This document shows positions 1 through 12,202 of a DNA stretch of 53,333 bases, in pieces (the stretch's first letter is position 1; every line of letters begins with the position of its first letter). The notes below the pieces were generated by a model. That model was given only the letters and a program-made list of their open reading frames with translations, did not search any database and had not been told where the DNA came from. The position numbers and the translations under genes are program-made. Source of the stretch: Burkholderiaceae bacterium (GTDB taxonomy: Bacteria; Pseudomonadota; Gammaproteobacteria; Burkholderiales; Burkholderiaceae_A). The DNA lies in NCBI GenBank assembly GCA_018401615.1, contig JAGYKN010000011.1, positions 1 through 53,333 on the forward strand, in the 5' to 3' direction.

Positions 1-2191
1 ACTGATTGAGAAGAGGCTCCGTGTAGCCACTGGGCTGATCCAAACCCATGAAGACCAGGTCGCAGGCGGCCTGAAAGGCCTTGCTGCCGGGCAGATTGGG
101 GGCCATCGGGACATAGAGCGGATCGGCGGCATTCTGCGCATCCACCACCGATGCCATGCGTGTGAAGGTCGCTCGAACCTGCTCCTCGGTCACGACCTGA
201 TGTCTGAGCCAATTGCAGACGTGCTGACTCGAGATTCGGAGGGTGGCCCTGTCTTCCATGAGACCCACATTTTGAATGTCTGGCACCTTTGAGCAGCCAA
301 TGCCCTGGTCGATCCATCGGACCACATAGCCCAGAATGCCTTGGATGTTGTTGTCGAGTTCTTGTTGCTTTTCCACCTCGGACCAGCTGGCTGAGGCTGC
401 AACCGGAATGGTCAGAAGTCCCGTGAGCAGGCTGTCGCGCTCGGCATCAGCATCAATCCGCTCGAGGCCTCGCTGAACGTCGGCCACGCAGATCTGATGG
501 TAGTGAAGGGCATGAAGTGTTGCTGCGGTGGGGCTGGGAACCCAGGCTGTATTGGCCCCAGCCTTCGGATGCGCAATCTTCTGCTCGAGCATGGCGGCCA
601 TCTTGTCTGGCATGGCCCACATGCCTTTGCCGATCTGGGCCTTGCCCCGCAGACCACATGAGAGCCCCACGAGAACATTGTTGCGCTCGTAGGCGCTGAT
701 CCATGGCGTTGCCTTCATCTCGGTCTTGCGTATCATCGGGCCCGCGAGCATGGCAGAGTGCATCTCGTCGCCGGTGCGGTCGAGAAAGCCGGTATTGATA
801 AAGGCGATGCGATTGACTGCAGCCGCGATGCAGGCCTTTAGATTCACACTCGTGCGCCGCTCCTCATCCATCACCCCGAGCTTGACAGTGTTGTCTGGCA
901 GCCCGAGGAGTCTCTCGATGCTCGAGAAGAGGGCGGCGGTGAAGGCGACCTCAGCCGGCCCGTGGAGCTTTGGCTTGACAACGTAGATGCTGCCGCTGCG
1001 ACTGTTTCGGATGGCCTCGCCAGTGGGCAGGAAGCCATGACCCTTGATGTCGTGCATGGCGATGGCGACGGTCACGACGCCGTCGAGGATGCCCTCTGGA
1101 ATGTCCTGACAGCTGCCATTGGCGTGCCGATAGCGAATGGCAGGATGGGTTGTGAGCAGGCCCATGTTGCGAATAAAGAGCAGGGAGCGGCCGGGTAGCA
1201 CCAGGCTGCCACCAGCCGGGCGGGAGTAGTAGCGATCACCGTTGAGGCCGCGTTGAATGGTCTTGCCGCCTTTGGGCACGCGCTCTGTGAGCGTGCCCTG
1301 GATCATGCCGAGAAAATTTCTGTAGCCAAGCAGCTTGTCGTCTGTGTCGACCACCGCCACGGAGTCTTCGAGATCCAGGATGGTCGACAGCGCGGCCTCT
1401 AGGATGATGTCGCTGATGCCCGCGGTGTCTGACTGGCCCACGCTGGTCTTGGAGTCGATGACCAACTCGAAATGGATGCCATGGTGTCGAAAGAGCAGGA
1501 GGCTGGGCTCGGGCAGGTCGCCCTGACGACCCACAAACTGAGTCGGATCTCTGAGGCCGGTGGTCTGACCATTGGCGAGTTGCACCATGACACGATCAGC
1601 CTCGATCCAATAGCGCTGACTGCCAATGTGTGAGCCCTCCTCAAGTGGGATGGCGGCATCGAGAAACCCACGTGCCTCGAGCATCACCCGTTCCCCACGC
1701 CTAGGGTTGTAGTGGTCGCCCCTGGCACAGCCATCTGAATCTGCAATGGCATCGGAGCCATAAAGGGCATCGTAGAGGCTGCCCCAACGGGCGTTGGCGG
1801 CATTGAGGGTGTAGCGAGCATTGAGGATTGGAACCACCAACTGCGGGCCTGCCTGCTTGGCCAGCTCGTCATCGACGTTGGCGGTGCAGGCCGTGACCTG
1901 ACCCGGATCGTCCACCAGGTAGCCAATCTCTGCGAGGAAGGCACGATAGGCCGTCATGTCACTGATCGGGCCAGGGTGGGCCTGGTGCCATCCATCGAGT
2001 TCAACCTGAAGCCGAACTCGCTCCAGAAGAAGGGCATCGTTTTGGGGCGCAAACTCGGCCACGATCTGGTCGAGACCAGCCCAAAAGGCATCAGATGAGA
2101 CGCCCGTGTTGGGCAGAACCTCGTTGTCAATGAAATCACAAAGCGCTGGATCAACCTCAATGCCGAATCGGGGCAGAAAAGGGGCTGTCAT
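1..2191 (-). CDS. glcB: Malate synthase G, C-terminus cut by window edge
   Basis: Condenses glyoxylate with acetyl-CoA to malate in the cytoplasm, allowing growth through glycolate or glyoxylate. The reading frame is open for 730 codons from ATG 2191 to the window edge, close to the usual length of about 720-730 residues, so only the last few residues can be missing. Recognisable stretches are [12 protein letters not shown], which carries the conserved active-site arginine, HDIKGHG, and the C-terminal motif [11 protein letters not shown] good ribosome site (GGGAGG) lies about 8 bases before the ATG. There is no frameshift in the part seen. In an autotroph with a phosphoglycolate phosphatase (27.3 kb), it could help recycle photorespiratory-type glycolate; this role is inference. 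Confidence 0.95.
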   Translation of the reverse strand, partial: MTAPFLPRFGIEVDPALCDFIDNEVLPNTGVSSDAFWAGLDQIVAEFAPQNDALLLERVRLQVELDGWHQAHPGPISDMTAYRAFLAEIGYLVDDPGQVTACTANVDDELAKQAGPQLVVPILNARYTLNAANARWGSLYDALYGSDAIADSDGCARGDHYNPRRGERVMLEARGFLDAAIPLEEGSHIGSQRYWIEADRVMVQLANGQTTGLRDPTQFVGRQGDLPEPSLLLFRHHGIHFELVIDSKTSVGQSDTAGISDIILEAALSTILDLEDSVAVVDTDDKLLGYRNFLGMIQGTLTERVPKGGKTIQRGLNGDRYYSRPAGGSLVLPGRSLLFIRNMGLLTTHPAIRYRHANGSCQDIPEGILDGVVTVAIAMHDIKGHGFLPTGEAIRNSRSGSIYVVKPKLHGPAEVAFTAALFSSIERLLGLPDNTVKLGVMDEERRTSVNLKACIAAAVNRIAFINTGFLDRTGDEMHSAMLAGPMIRKTEMKATPWISAYERNNVLVGLSCGLRGKAQIGKGMWAMPDKMAAMLEQKIAHPKAGANTAWVPSPTAATLHALHYHQICVADVQRGLERIDADAERDSLLTGLLTIPVAASASWSEVEKQQELDNNIQGILGYVVRWIDQGIGCSKVPDIQNVGLMEDRATLRISSQHVCNWLRHQVVTEEQVRATFTRMASVVDAQNAADPLYVPMAPNLPGSKAFQAACDLVFMGLDQPSGYTEPLLNQ

Positions 2192-2232
2192 GACTCGCCT
2201 CCCTCAACTCTAAATTTTGATCGTGGAAGTGT

Positions 2233-2251
2233 AGCGCAGGTTTGTTGCGCT
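2233..2251. repeat. Short inverted repeat between glcB and the HNH gene
   Basis: AGCGCA and TGCGCT form a perfect 6-bp stem around a 7-base loop, with a run of six A immediately beyond on the + strand. It lies between the HNH gene and glcB, both on the - strand. For minus-strand transcripts the T-run comes before the stem, so it is not a classical terminator. It may be an operator for glcB or a stability element. Confidence 0.35.
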
Positions 2252-2259
2252 GCAAAAAA

Positions 2260-2586
2260 CTACCCGAGAAACTCCGGCGGACGTTTCTGGACCCATGCAA
2301 TGAAGGTGGCGATCTCTGGATGGTCTCGCAGGGCTGACCAGCTATTGAAGTGCCGGGAAATCTCTCGTGGCTTGAGGGCCTGGTGAATCTTCTGATGGCA
2401 GACCTTGTGCAGGCGTTCTTTCTCCCGTCCACCGAGTGAGCGTGGGATCAGGTGGTGTTCGTCGACAGTGGGTCCAGGCACCATGGGCCGGGCACACAGC
2501 GGGCAGACGGCATCCTCCTGCTCGGGCGGCAGGTCGCCGGACGATGTCTGACCCTCTTGCCATCTTAAAGATCGTTTTGAAACCAT
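2260..2586 (-). CDS. Small HNH-family protein
   Basis: This 108-residue protein carries a compact HNH/zinc-ribbon module: CPLC near the N-terminus, then DEHHLIPRSLGG, then KVCHQKIH. The two Cys pairs and the HH of the HNH motif are intact. The C-terminus (FIAWVQKRPPEF) resembles a widespread family of stand-alone small HNH proteins in proteobacteria. HNH domains cut DNA or act as structural nucleic-acid binders; no substrate can be assigned. ATG 2586 was chosen. A TTG at 2595 in the same frame is possible, but the AAGG motif sits only a few bases from it. It follows thiE by 20 bases and may be read through from the thiamine operon without being functionally linked. Confidence 0.7.
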   Translation of the reverse strand: MVSKRSLRWQEGQTSSGDLPPEQEDAVCPLCARPMVPGPTVDEHHLIPRSLGGREKERLHKVCHQKIHQALKPREISRHFNSWSALRDHPEIATFIAWVQKRPPEFLG

Positions 2587-2605
2587 GCTGTGCAATCACC
2601 TTAAG

Positions 2606-3607
2606 CTAGGAATGGGTGGGGGACAGGGTTGGGCGAGCAGGCCACCCCGCGGGAGGTGCCTGATCCCAAGACGAGGGGAGAGGCGAGCTTGACGCACTTG
2701 CACGAAGCCATGTGGCCTGCAGGTCGCGATAGGCCCGGGCGGGGTCTGGCATTGACACAACGGCCTGAATGACAGCGGCTGCAGCCGCCCCTGTCTGAGC
2801 GATCTGCATGAGGTTGCCAGCATGGATACCGGCAATTGCCACGACCGGCACATCGCTCACAGCGACCCAGTAGCGCAGGTTCTCGAGGCCTTGGGGAATC
2901 CAGTTCATGGCCTTTGCCCGGGTTGGAAAAATTGGACCGCAGGCGAGGTAGCTCGGTGCAATCCAGAGGGCCCTGGCCACCTCCCAATAGCTGTGGCTTG
3001 AGAGCCCGAGGCGAATGCCCTGCTGAGCAATGGCCGAGAGGTCTGCGGCAAGGAGGTCCTCCTGCCCCAGGTGAATTCCGTGGGCGCCGTGATGCAGTGC
3101 TGCCTGCCAATGATCATTTATAAAGAGCTGGCAGTTCGGGACCTGCTCGGCCACCCTGCAGGCAGAACGAACAGCCGTCTCCTGATCGGCCGCAGCGATG
3201 TCTTTGATGCGCAACTGGATGATGCCCGCACCAGCCTCGAGGAGTTGGTCGAGCAGGGCCAGGCTATCGACCACTGGGTAGACCCCGGGGCTTGGTCTCA
3301 GGAGCCGGGGAAACGAGTGCTGTGACTCTCGATCGGCGGGCAGGCTGAGCCTTGGAAATGCGGCGCGATGAGCAGCAGGGCCACCACGCCAGAGGAGATG
3401 AGGATGCATGGCGCAGGCCATGATCGCGTGAACACTTGCCTCCTCTTCGATGTATCCCCTGGCGAGGCTCTCCTCAAAAGTCGAGGCGATAAGGGCCTCA
3501 TGATGGATGGCCTCGTTGCAGGCGAGATGGCCCTTGGCGTAGGGCCAGTCGAGTTCGGCCCCGCCGGGAAGGACTCGCAGCTGCCCACGCTCGGTCTGAA
3601 TGGCCAT
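2606..3607 (-). CDS. thiE: Thiamine phosphate synthase with N-terminal extension
   Basis: Joins hydroxymethylpyrimidine diphosphate to thiazole phosphate to give thiamine phosphate. The ThiE barrel occupies roughly residues 108-320: VYPVVDS at the first strand, QLRIKD, FINDHW, GIHLGQEDLL, ACGPIFPT and AIAGIHAGN. At 333 residues it is about 110 longer than a standard ThiE. The first 105 residues are not part of the barrel. Around residues 38-66 (ALIAST...LARGYIEEEA) they resemble the C-terminal helices of HMP-phosphate kinase ThiD, which suggests a relic of a ThiD-ThiE fusion; this is inference. The start is ATG 3607, eight bases after thiG. It is the last gene of the thi cluster. Confidence 0.9.
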   Translation of the reverse strand: MAIQTERGQLRVLPGGAELDWPYAKGHLACNEAIHHEALIASTFEESLARGYIEEEASVHAIMACAMHPHLLWRGGPAAHRAAFPRLSLPADRESQHSFPRLLRPSPGVYPVVDSLALLDQLLEAGAGIIQLRIKDIAAADQETAVRSACRVAEQVPNCQLFINDHWQAALHHGAHGIHLGQEDLLAADLSAIAQQGIRLGLSSHSYWEVARALWIAPSYLACGPIFPTRAKAMNWIPQGLENLRYWVAVSDVPVVAIAGIHAGNLMQIAQTGAAAAAVIQAVVSMPDPARAYRDLQATWLRASASSSPLPSSWDQAPPAGWPARPTLSPTHS

Positions 3608-3615
3608 GGCCTGAC

Positions 3616-4425
3616 TCAGCCCACCGCCTGGTGGATCAAGAAGGGCTGGCCTGTCACTGGGGTAGAGGGTGTCGCAAAGGCCTGCTCTGGGATCACCCCT
3701 GCGTGGTGAGCAATCTGCCCTGCCTCGATGGCCAACCTAAAGGCCCTGGCCATGGCCGCAGGATGCTGAGCCTGGGCCACAGCGGAGTTGAGCAACACCG
3801 CGTCATACCCCATCTCCATGGCTTCGGCCGCATGAGATGGCGCACCAATGCCAGCATCGATGACCAGGAACAGACTTGGAAAGGCCTCCCTCATGCGCAA
3901 GAGTGCTGGTCGGTGCAGGATGCCCTGGCCCGAGCCGATCGGCGAGGCCCATGGCATGAGGACCTCGCAGCCAACATCAACGAGGCGTCTTGCAGCGATG
4001 ATGTCGTCGGTGCAGTAGGGGAAGACCTTAAAGCCAAGCCTCACCAGCTGCTCTGCCGCCTCCACCAACTCGAAGCTATCGGGCTGAAGGGTAAAGTCAT
4101 CTCCAATCACCTCGAGTTTGATCCAGTCTGTCTCGAAGAGTTCGCGTGCCATCTGCGCCAGTGCCACGGCCTCCCTGGCGGTCCGACAGCCCGCAGTGTT
4201 TGGAAGGATCAGGCGGCCTGTGTTTCGCACGAGTGACCACCATTGGTTGTCGCCAGAAGCAGCAACATTGGCAGCTTGGCGCTTGATGCCCATGGTGAGA
4301 ATCTCTGCCCCGGCCGCTGCAATGGCATCTTGCAGCACGGCGGGCGATGAATAGCCTGCTGTGCCAAGCAGGAAGCGGCTCGAGAGCTGCTCCCCGAAGA
4401 GCGTGTAATCAGACGCAACACCCAA
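3616..4425 (-). CDS. thiG: Thiazole synthase
   Basis: Forms the thiazole phosphate ring from deoxyxylulose phosphate, dehydroglycine and ThiS thiocarboxylate. The 269 residues match the family. Visible motifs are FLLGTAGYSS near the N-terminus, WIKLEVIGD with the Schiff-base lysine, VLMPWASPIGSGQG and VIDAGIGAPSHAAEAMEMG. The only sensible start is TTG 4425, preceded by GGGAGG that overlaps the end of thiS, so the two are likely translationally coupled. It sits between thiS and thiE in the operon and works directly with ThiS and the glycine oxidase ThiO. Confidence 0.95.
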   Translation of the reverse strand: MGVASDYTLFGEQLSSRFLLGTAGYSSPAVLQDAIAAAGAEILTMGIKRQAANVAASGDNQWWSLVRNTGRLILPNTAGCRTAREAVALAQMARELFETDWIKLEVIGDDFTLQPDSFELVEAAEQLVRLGFKVFPYCTDDIIAARRLVDVGCEVLMPWASPIGSGQGILHRPALLRMREAFPSLFLVIDAGIGAPSHAAEAMEMGYDAVLLNSAVAQAQHPAAMARAFRLAIEAGQIAHHAGVIPEQAFATPSTPVTGQPFLIHQAVG

Positions 4426-4427
4426 GG

Positions 4428-4643
4428 TCAGCCTCCCGTAATGGGTTCGAAGGTCATGATGGCATCTCCCTCTTGGAGTCGTACAGCACTTCGTTGTGTG
4501 CGGGGCACAAAAATCTCGTTGACCGCTGTGGCCACGCTGGCCTCGTTCTTCTGGAGGAGTTGCAGGAGGTCGACCAGGCTCGATTCAGTTGGGATCTCCA
4601 GGGGACTCCCGTTTACGAAGACCCGGGTCAGGCTGGGCTGCAT
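4428..4643 (-). CDS. thiS: Sulfur carrier protein ThiS
   Basis: Small ubiquitin-fold sulfur carrier for thiazole synthesis. It is 71 residues and ends in the diagnostic di-glycine (EPITGG), the site of adenylation and thiocarboxylation. The fold is recognisable from VFVNGSPLEI, SLVDLLQLL and the final strand. Its ATG at 4643 lies upstream of the thiO stop at 4628, a 16-base overlap, and the thiG start follows two bases after its stop. This packing supports strict co-expression. Confidence 0.95.
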   Translation of the reverse strand: MQPSLTRVFVNGSPLEIPTESSLVDLLQLLQKNEASVATAVNEIFVPRTQRSAVRLQEGDAIMTFEPITGG

Positions 4644-5665
4644 GCCATGGCTCTGCCGGCGTCTTCCATGAGGGCGGGCGCGAGCAGCCAGCCATGTCGA
4701 AAGAGGCCATTGATGCGGGTGAGGCCGGGTTGCGTCTGAATGACAGGTAGGTTGTCGGGCAGGGCCGGCCGCAGGTTGATGTCGCTCGAGACAATTCTGG
4801 CCTCCGCCAGGCTGGGCACCACGCTAAAGGCTGCTGAGAGCAACTCAAGGCAGCTCTGAACCGATGGGGCTGAGCGGTCCTCCGACTCGATCTCGGTGGC
4901 ACCCACCACCAGGTGACCATCTGGCCGCGGCACCAGATAGACGCGCCACCGCGGGTGCAGGAGCCGAATCGGCCGCCCTATTGGCGGTGATCCGGACGCG
5001 GGCCTCAGTGTGAAGATCTCGCCGCGAACACCCCGAAGCGGCATGTCTTGCCCTCGGCCACCCAGCCCTCGACAGTCAAAGACCCAATCAAACTGCTCGA
5101 GGCCTCGCGAACTCTCGAGTGCGCCCGGGGCCACTCGTGTCACGGGGCAATCAAAGGCCCAATCGGCGGGGGTGCTGTCTCGAAGGGCCGCAAGCGCCTC
5201 GATCGGAAAGAGGTGACCCTCATGGGGCAGCAGCCAGCCGCAGAGCCGGGGCTTGAGGGCGGGTTCCATGCGGGCAAGCTCCTCATGTGAGAGGGGCTGC
5301 GGAGCATGCTCGGCAGACGGCTGGATGTGGCGCAGGATCCTGTCAGCACTGCTTCGATCGGTTGGATGCGAGATGAGCAGGCTGCCACTGAGTCGCAGGT
5401 CGAACCGAGCGCCGCAGGCTCGATGGATTCCAGGCCAGAGGGCAAGGGAGCGCAGTCCCATCTCGTAGACTCGGGGGCCCCCGGCCTCCATTTCCGCGGC
5501 TGGGCTGAGCATGCCAGCGCTTGTAAAGGCAGCCGCGCGATCGGTCATGTTGGCGGGGTCAGGAGGACCGGCCTCTCGGACGCTCACCTCCCAGCCCTGC
5601 TGCCCACACCAGAGCGCCATCAGACGGCCCATCAGGCCGCCACCAGCAATGCCAATCCGCATCAT
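4628..5665 (-). CDS. thiO: Glycine oxidase / FAD-dependent oxidoreductase
   Basis: Oxidises glycine to the imine needed by ThiG. The 345-residue DAO-family protein begins with a dinucleotide-binding glycine motif (GIAGGGLMG) and has the conserved C-terminal FAD region (NGLFRHGWLLAPAL). The start was placed at ATG 5665 (ATG 5662 is equally possible), because a longer frame to 5698 would run into thiC. It starts eight bases after the thiC stop and overlaps thiS at its end. Aerobic thiamine synthesis through ThiO rather than ThiH is consistent with the rest of the window. Confidence 0.9.
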   Translation of the reverse strand: MMRIGIAGGGLMGRLMALWCGQQGWEVSVREAGPPDPANMTDRAAAFTSAGMLSPAAEMEAGGPRVYEMGLRSLALWPGIHRACGARFDLRLSGSLLISHPTDRSSADRILRHIQPSAEHAPQPLSHEELARMEPALKPRLCGWLLPHEGHLFPIEALAALRDSTPADWAFDCPVTRVAPGALESSRGLEQFDWVFDCRGLGGRGQDMPLRGVRGEIFTLRPASGSPPIGRPIRLLHPRWRVYLVPRPDGHLVVGATEIESEDRSAPSVQSCLELLSAAFSVVPSLAEARIVSSDINLRPALPDNLPVIQTQPGLTRINGLFRHGWLLAPALMEDAGRAMACSPA

Positions 5666-5672
5666 TGCAGCA

Positions 5673-8446
<2,774 letters not shown>

Positions 8447-8489
8447 CCCTTCAATGGGTGAACACAACACACAGAAGAGGGGGATCAAG

Positions 8490-8580
8490 AAGCTTACCTA
8501 CGCTGGTTCTAGCCAGATCAGGTTCAATGGGTCTCTCTCAGCCTGGTCAATGCGCCAGGCAACCCTGCCTCACAACGAGT
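8490..8580 (-). promoter_or_regulatory. TPP (THI-box) riboswitch
   Basis: Read on the minus strand, the segment holds the core of the TPP aptamer in the right order: GGGTTGCCTGG, CCAGGCTGAGAGAGACCC, TTGAACCTGATCTGG, CTAGAACCAGCGTAGG. The CCTGG/CCAGG helix next to CTGAGA, the GAACCTGATCTGG segment and the CTGG/CCAG helix before CGTAGG are all intact. It sits about 45 bases ahead of thiD and so controls thiD and probably the whole thi cluster. No intrinsic terminator is evident before thiD, which favours control of translation initiation. Confidence 0.95.
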
Positions 8581-8634
8581 CTACACCTGATTGCCTCGAC
8601 AACACAGTGCCATGCCGCCAACAGCGCTCAGGCA

Positions 8635-8660
8635 AAGCCTGTGCATTGCTGCACGGGCTT
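8635..8660 (-). terminator. Strong hairpin after the symporter gene
   Basis: An 11-bp stem with one G-T wobble closes a GCAA tetraloop when read on the minus strand, followed by CTTTGCC. It lies between the end of the symporter gene and the thi promoter region. The T-tract is weak, so it could be a terminator or an mRNA 3'-end stabiliser. It would separate symporter transcription from the riboswitch-controlled thi operon. Confidence 0.5.
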
Positions 8661-8679
8661 GGTGAAGACCTCTGACGGA

Positions 8680-10757
8680 TTAGCCATCTAAGGTCGGGGT
8701 ACCGAACCTGGGAGACCATGTCCTGCACCTCACGGTTTGGGGCCGGGGTGATGAGGGTCACAAGGGAAGATCACTGCAAAGCCCAGTGGGATGCTGAAGA
8801 GATGCCCGAAGAGATTGCAGAAACCTGAACCACTCAGTGGGAGAGGGCACGCTGCGGCAACACTCGTGAAGACTCCACGCAACCTCAGGGGCTGGTTGAC
8901 GGACATGTAGTAGCACAATACGCCAATGCCTGCGAGCATGCCCAGGCTTGCGGCAATGCCCGAGGTTCGCTTCCAGAAGATGCCCATCACCAAGGCGGGA
9001 AGAAGCCCGCCGCAGCAGCGAGAACGCCGTCTCCCCACCAAGAAGAGGATATCGGCTGGCTTCGTTGGGCCACCAGGGCCGCTGCCAAAACGGCAACGAT
9101 CAAGAGCATCGACTTGGAAATCATCACACGGCGTGAGACCGGTGCGTTCGGGTCGATGGTCTTGTAGTAGACGTCGTGGAGCGCATTGGCCATGGTCAGC
9201 AAGAGACCATCGGCAAGTCGACAGGGCGGCAGCCAAGCCACCGGCCGCCACTCATGCCCGAGACCACATATGGCAGGCCGGCAATTTCTTCAGGCGTGGC
9301 CAGCACAACAATGTCCGGGCCGATCTTGATTTCCGCCAACTGCACAATGCCGTCCATGTTGACGTCCACGATGGACATCAGCCCAGCGCTCCGCCGCCCG
9401 CCAGTTAGCGACCCAGGCAGGTAGGTTGGCGAACGATTCCCACAATGTCGTTGTACATCACATACCACCAGCACGGCCAGTGCGGGCGCCGTAAAGTAAA
9501 GCAGGAAGATGAAGAACAACGACCAGGTCACTGAGTTGTACCACGCACAGATTTGGGCGTGGTGTAGAACCGCATCAGGATGTGTGGCAGCAGCCAGGCC
9601 CACCATCAGCGTGGAAGATGAGTGCCAGGAAGTTACGACGGGCCTTAAACCCCGCCTCCCGGTCTTTACCAGGGAATGCGGCAGCGTGTGCACGGTGGCA
9701 GCACGTGCCGTGAGGCCCTTCTGCGTCTGGCCCTGCGGGAGCGGCCCGCTCTCAGGAACTTGGCCAGCATCGGGTCTGGCAGCAGCCAGTGCGGCCGCGT
9801 CGTTAGCAGCAGCAGCAACCTTGGCCTCCGCAGCAGCCTTGTCAGCCGCATAGGAAGCAGGCACATCCTGAGCTCGCGGTCGCGGCTGCGATCCTGAAGA
9901 TCTGACGGACTGCCAATTCACCAGGTCCGCATTGATCTTCTTCGAGTCTGTGACCTTGACCAATCCGCTGGCCGTAGACCAGCTGTGGAATCGGGAACTC
10001 AACTGCTTCACAGACAGCCACACCACACAGGAGTTCCATGTGCAGGGCAATGATCAAGATGATGCGGGCAATTGGGCCACCTGTGTCCATGTCACGGCCT
10101 TTCAGATGGCCCAGGAAGGAGCAGACTAAGATACCGCCAGCTCCAGGGAAGACGCCGATTCAAAGGACACGCCTGTGAGGCGGGCGCCAGATGAGGCCCA
10201 CACCGTAGATCTGTGCCACTAATGCAGGTGAAGGAGCAGAGGATGGCAATGGCCGCCTGGATGAGCCGAAGCGTGGCGCCGCCGTATCGAGCACCGAGGA
10301 AGGATGGTGAACTGGCCAAACTTGCGCAGAAACGGTGCCAAAAGAGCGCCACCAGCACATAGCCGTCTGTCCAGCCCATGATAAAGGCCAGGCTGCCATA
10401 ACCGCCGGCATACAGACCACTCCGGGCGAAGTGCCGGGATGAAGGAGGCAGCGGACATCCAGTCTGCCCGGTGGCCATGCCGTTGAAGGACGGCGGGTAC
10501 GCGACGGCCAGCCACGTAGTATTCATCCATGTCGTCAGCGTGGCTCATGATGCCGATGCCGGCATAGAGCAACACGGTGGCGCCCAGGAACACATAGCCA
10601 ATAACCCGGAGAGGCCCATCTGTTCTGCAATGGCCAACAAAGGATGCAAAAAGCCGATGAAACCGCCGGTGTAAAAGCCGTAGACCTTCTTGAGCTGTGA
10701 CGTAAAGGCCTTCTGCGACTCCCCCGCTTCCATGCTGTGAGAATCAAGAGTGGCCAT
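8680..10757 (-). pseudogene. Sodium/solute symporter large subunit (VC_2705 type), heavily frameshifted
   Basis: Inner-membrane symporter of the solute:sodium family, probably for acetate or another short organic acid. Order of recognisable pieces: VYGFYTGGFIGFL, LLYAGIGIMSHADDMDEYYVAGRRVPA, ADWMSAASFI, APFLRKFGQFTI, CSFTCISGTD, and a C-terminus LITPAPNREVQDMVSQVRYPDL. These alternate among frames, so many single-base indels are required. The last fragment ends near a TAA at 8680. The ATG at 10757 overlaps the stop of the small subunit, as in this family. If the indels are real the gene is dead; if they are errors it is an ordinary two-component symporter. Confidence 0.75.
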
Positions 10758-11015
10758 CAGTCTTCTCCGCCTCGGTAACGCCGAATTTCAATTTGTCTAT
10801 TGAGCGTGCGTAGTACCAAATGATGAGCACATACACATCAATGCCCCCGAGCACCCACCCAGAATGAGAAGGGCCAGGCCAAAAGTCAAATGCGAGGCTC
10901 TCGGCGTAGTAACCAACCACAAAGGTCACCACAAACCAGATGGCCAGCAAGAAACCGGTCTTTTGAGCAGCGCTCGCCAGTAGGCGAGGTGTCGTTCCGG
11001 GTCAGTTGCATACAT
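10744..11015 (-). pseudogene. Symporter small subunit (DUF4212), one frameshift
   Basis: DUF4212 proteins are about 90-residue two-helix partners of the VC_2705-type symporter. From ATG 11015 the frame reads MYATDPERHLAYWRALLK, with the family's conserved YW. It then shifts near an AAAA run around 10965 into LLAIWFVVTFVVGYYAESL and VYVLIIWYYARSIDKL. One base change restores a single protein. The start has GGAGG directly upstream. Its stop overlaps the large-subunit start. Confidence 0.75.
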
Positions 11016-11100
11016 CCTCCGTTTAGAAAAGCCCGGCTTATCCCGCCGTTTCATCAATCACATTAGCTTAGTTTGTCGAATGGGTCTGTCACCCCAGCAT

Positions 11101-11880
11101 TTAGACCCAGTCTCCATCGCAGCTGCACGGCGAGTCTGGGCTCAAAGGTGTGGAGCTTGCGCGTGGTCTTGCGATAGGTTTTTCGTCGCCCATTCGAAAC
11201 TGGCTGTGGGCCAGGTGATAGTAGCCGTAGGGGCTCATGGGTTGGAGATCGACGGTGCGCTCCAGGGACGCCTTGGCCTCAATGTTGCGATCGAGGGCCA
11301 TGAGAGGGCGCGGCCATAATGGGCGCGGTCGAGCCGGGGTCGTGGCGATGGCCTGTCGAAGGCCCCAAGCGCATCGTCGTGGGCATTGCGCTTCTGGATG
11401 AGGAAGCCAAGGTTGAAACTACGCTGGGGCCTGCGTGTTGTCGATGTCACGATGCTGCGACGAAGAACCGCCTCTGATTCAGGAGCTTTTTGCAATGGTG
11501 AGGTGGTTGGCTGCCGTGATGAGGTTGGCATTGGTGGAGCCTGCGCGGTCGATTCCAATTCGGCTGCCCGAATCCAGTAGTCCGCCGCGTAGATGGTCAT
11601 CCTGCCGAACACGCCAGCCCAGATGCCGATCTTCTTATTGTACAGCTCAGCAGCCTCAATTGCCCACCTCGGTGACTGCCTGCACCATTGGAGCAGCAAG
11701 CGATAGTTTTGTGATGGCAAAGGGCGAACCAGATCCAGAACAGGAGCAAGAAACCAACCATTGGGATATGCCGATCGGCGACCTGCCGGGGAGTGACCAG
11801 ACGGGCCACACGCAATGACTGGCCCGGTCACGATGGCAAAGATCTTGTAGACCGCGTTGTGTCTATGTCGGCCAAAGCTT
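11101..11880 (-). pseudogene. TPR-repeat protein, frameshifted
   Basis: Fragments contain TPR-like helical repeats: AIEAAELYNKKIGIWAG, NLGFLIQKRNAHDDALGAFDR and LERTVDLQPMSPYGYYHLAHSQFRMGD. They sit in different minus frames and need several indels to join. An N-terminal hydrophobic stretch (PMVGFLLLFWIWFAL) may be a membrane anchor. No enzymatic domain was seen, so the function is unknown. It lies upstream of the symporter in the same orientation. The bounds are approximate because neither start nor frame is secure. Confidence 0.5.
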
Positions 11881-12202
11881 AAAAAGTAGACAATCCCTGG
11901 CTGAGCAACATCAGGCCAGTGAATTCAATTAAACCTTTAGAATGACAACCAGATCGGAACAAGTGCCGCTCCCTTTTTCCTGCCCACAGACAAATTTTGT
12001 TGACGGTACAGGCTGATAAGGGTGTTGGGTTCAGTCGGTATCGACCTAGAAAGTTTTCATTGAATGACGGCACCGTAAAAATGACCTGACCTGACCGGTC
12101 CCGAGGTTCAGACGCCTAACTTGTCAGGCGCAGCCGCTGACGCCGCCGTGACAATGGACACGCACCTCTGAGGCCTGCCTGGGACTTCCTCGAGGGCGAC
12201 GG
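11881..12202. other. Non-coding gap upstream of the TPR gene and downstream of the mnh operon
   Basis: About 320 bases without a convincing gene. The only structures seen are three tandem copies of TGACC at 12082-12096 and a small hairpin CGCCT...AGGCG near 12110-12130 on the minus strand. The gap should hold the end of the antiporter transcript and the promoter of the TPR gene. No clear promoter or T-tailed terminator could be picked out. Confidence 0.4.

Noticed and set aside
8600-8660. Additional riboswitch or sRNA in the 8580-8730 gap
   Set aside because: Only a simple hairpin with a GCAA loop is visible; it is explained as terminator or 3' stabiliser of the symporter.
12082-12096. TGACC repeated three times, as possible binding site or repeat element
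   Set aside because: Only 15 bases, in a region suspected of base errors, with no palindrome or conservation visible. Kept as a note within the gap feature.
11881-12202. Possible small gene in the 320-base gap
   Set aside because: Short open frames lack a ribosome site and no recognisable protein; they look like chance frames in poor-quality sequence.
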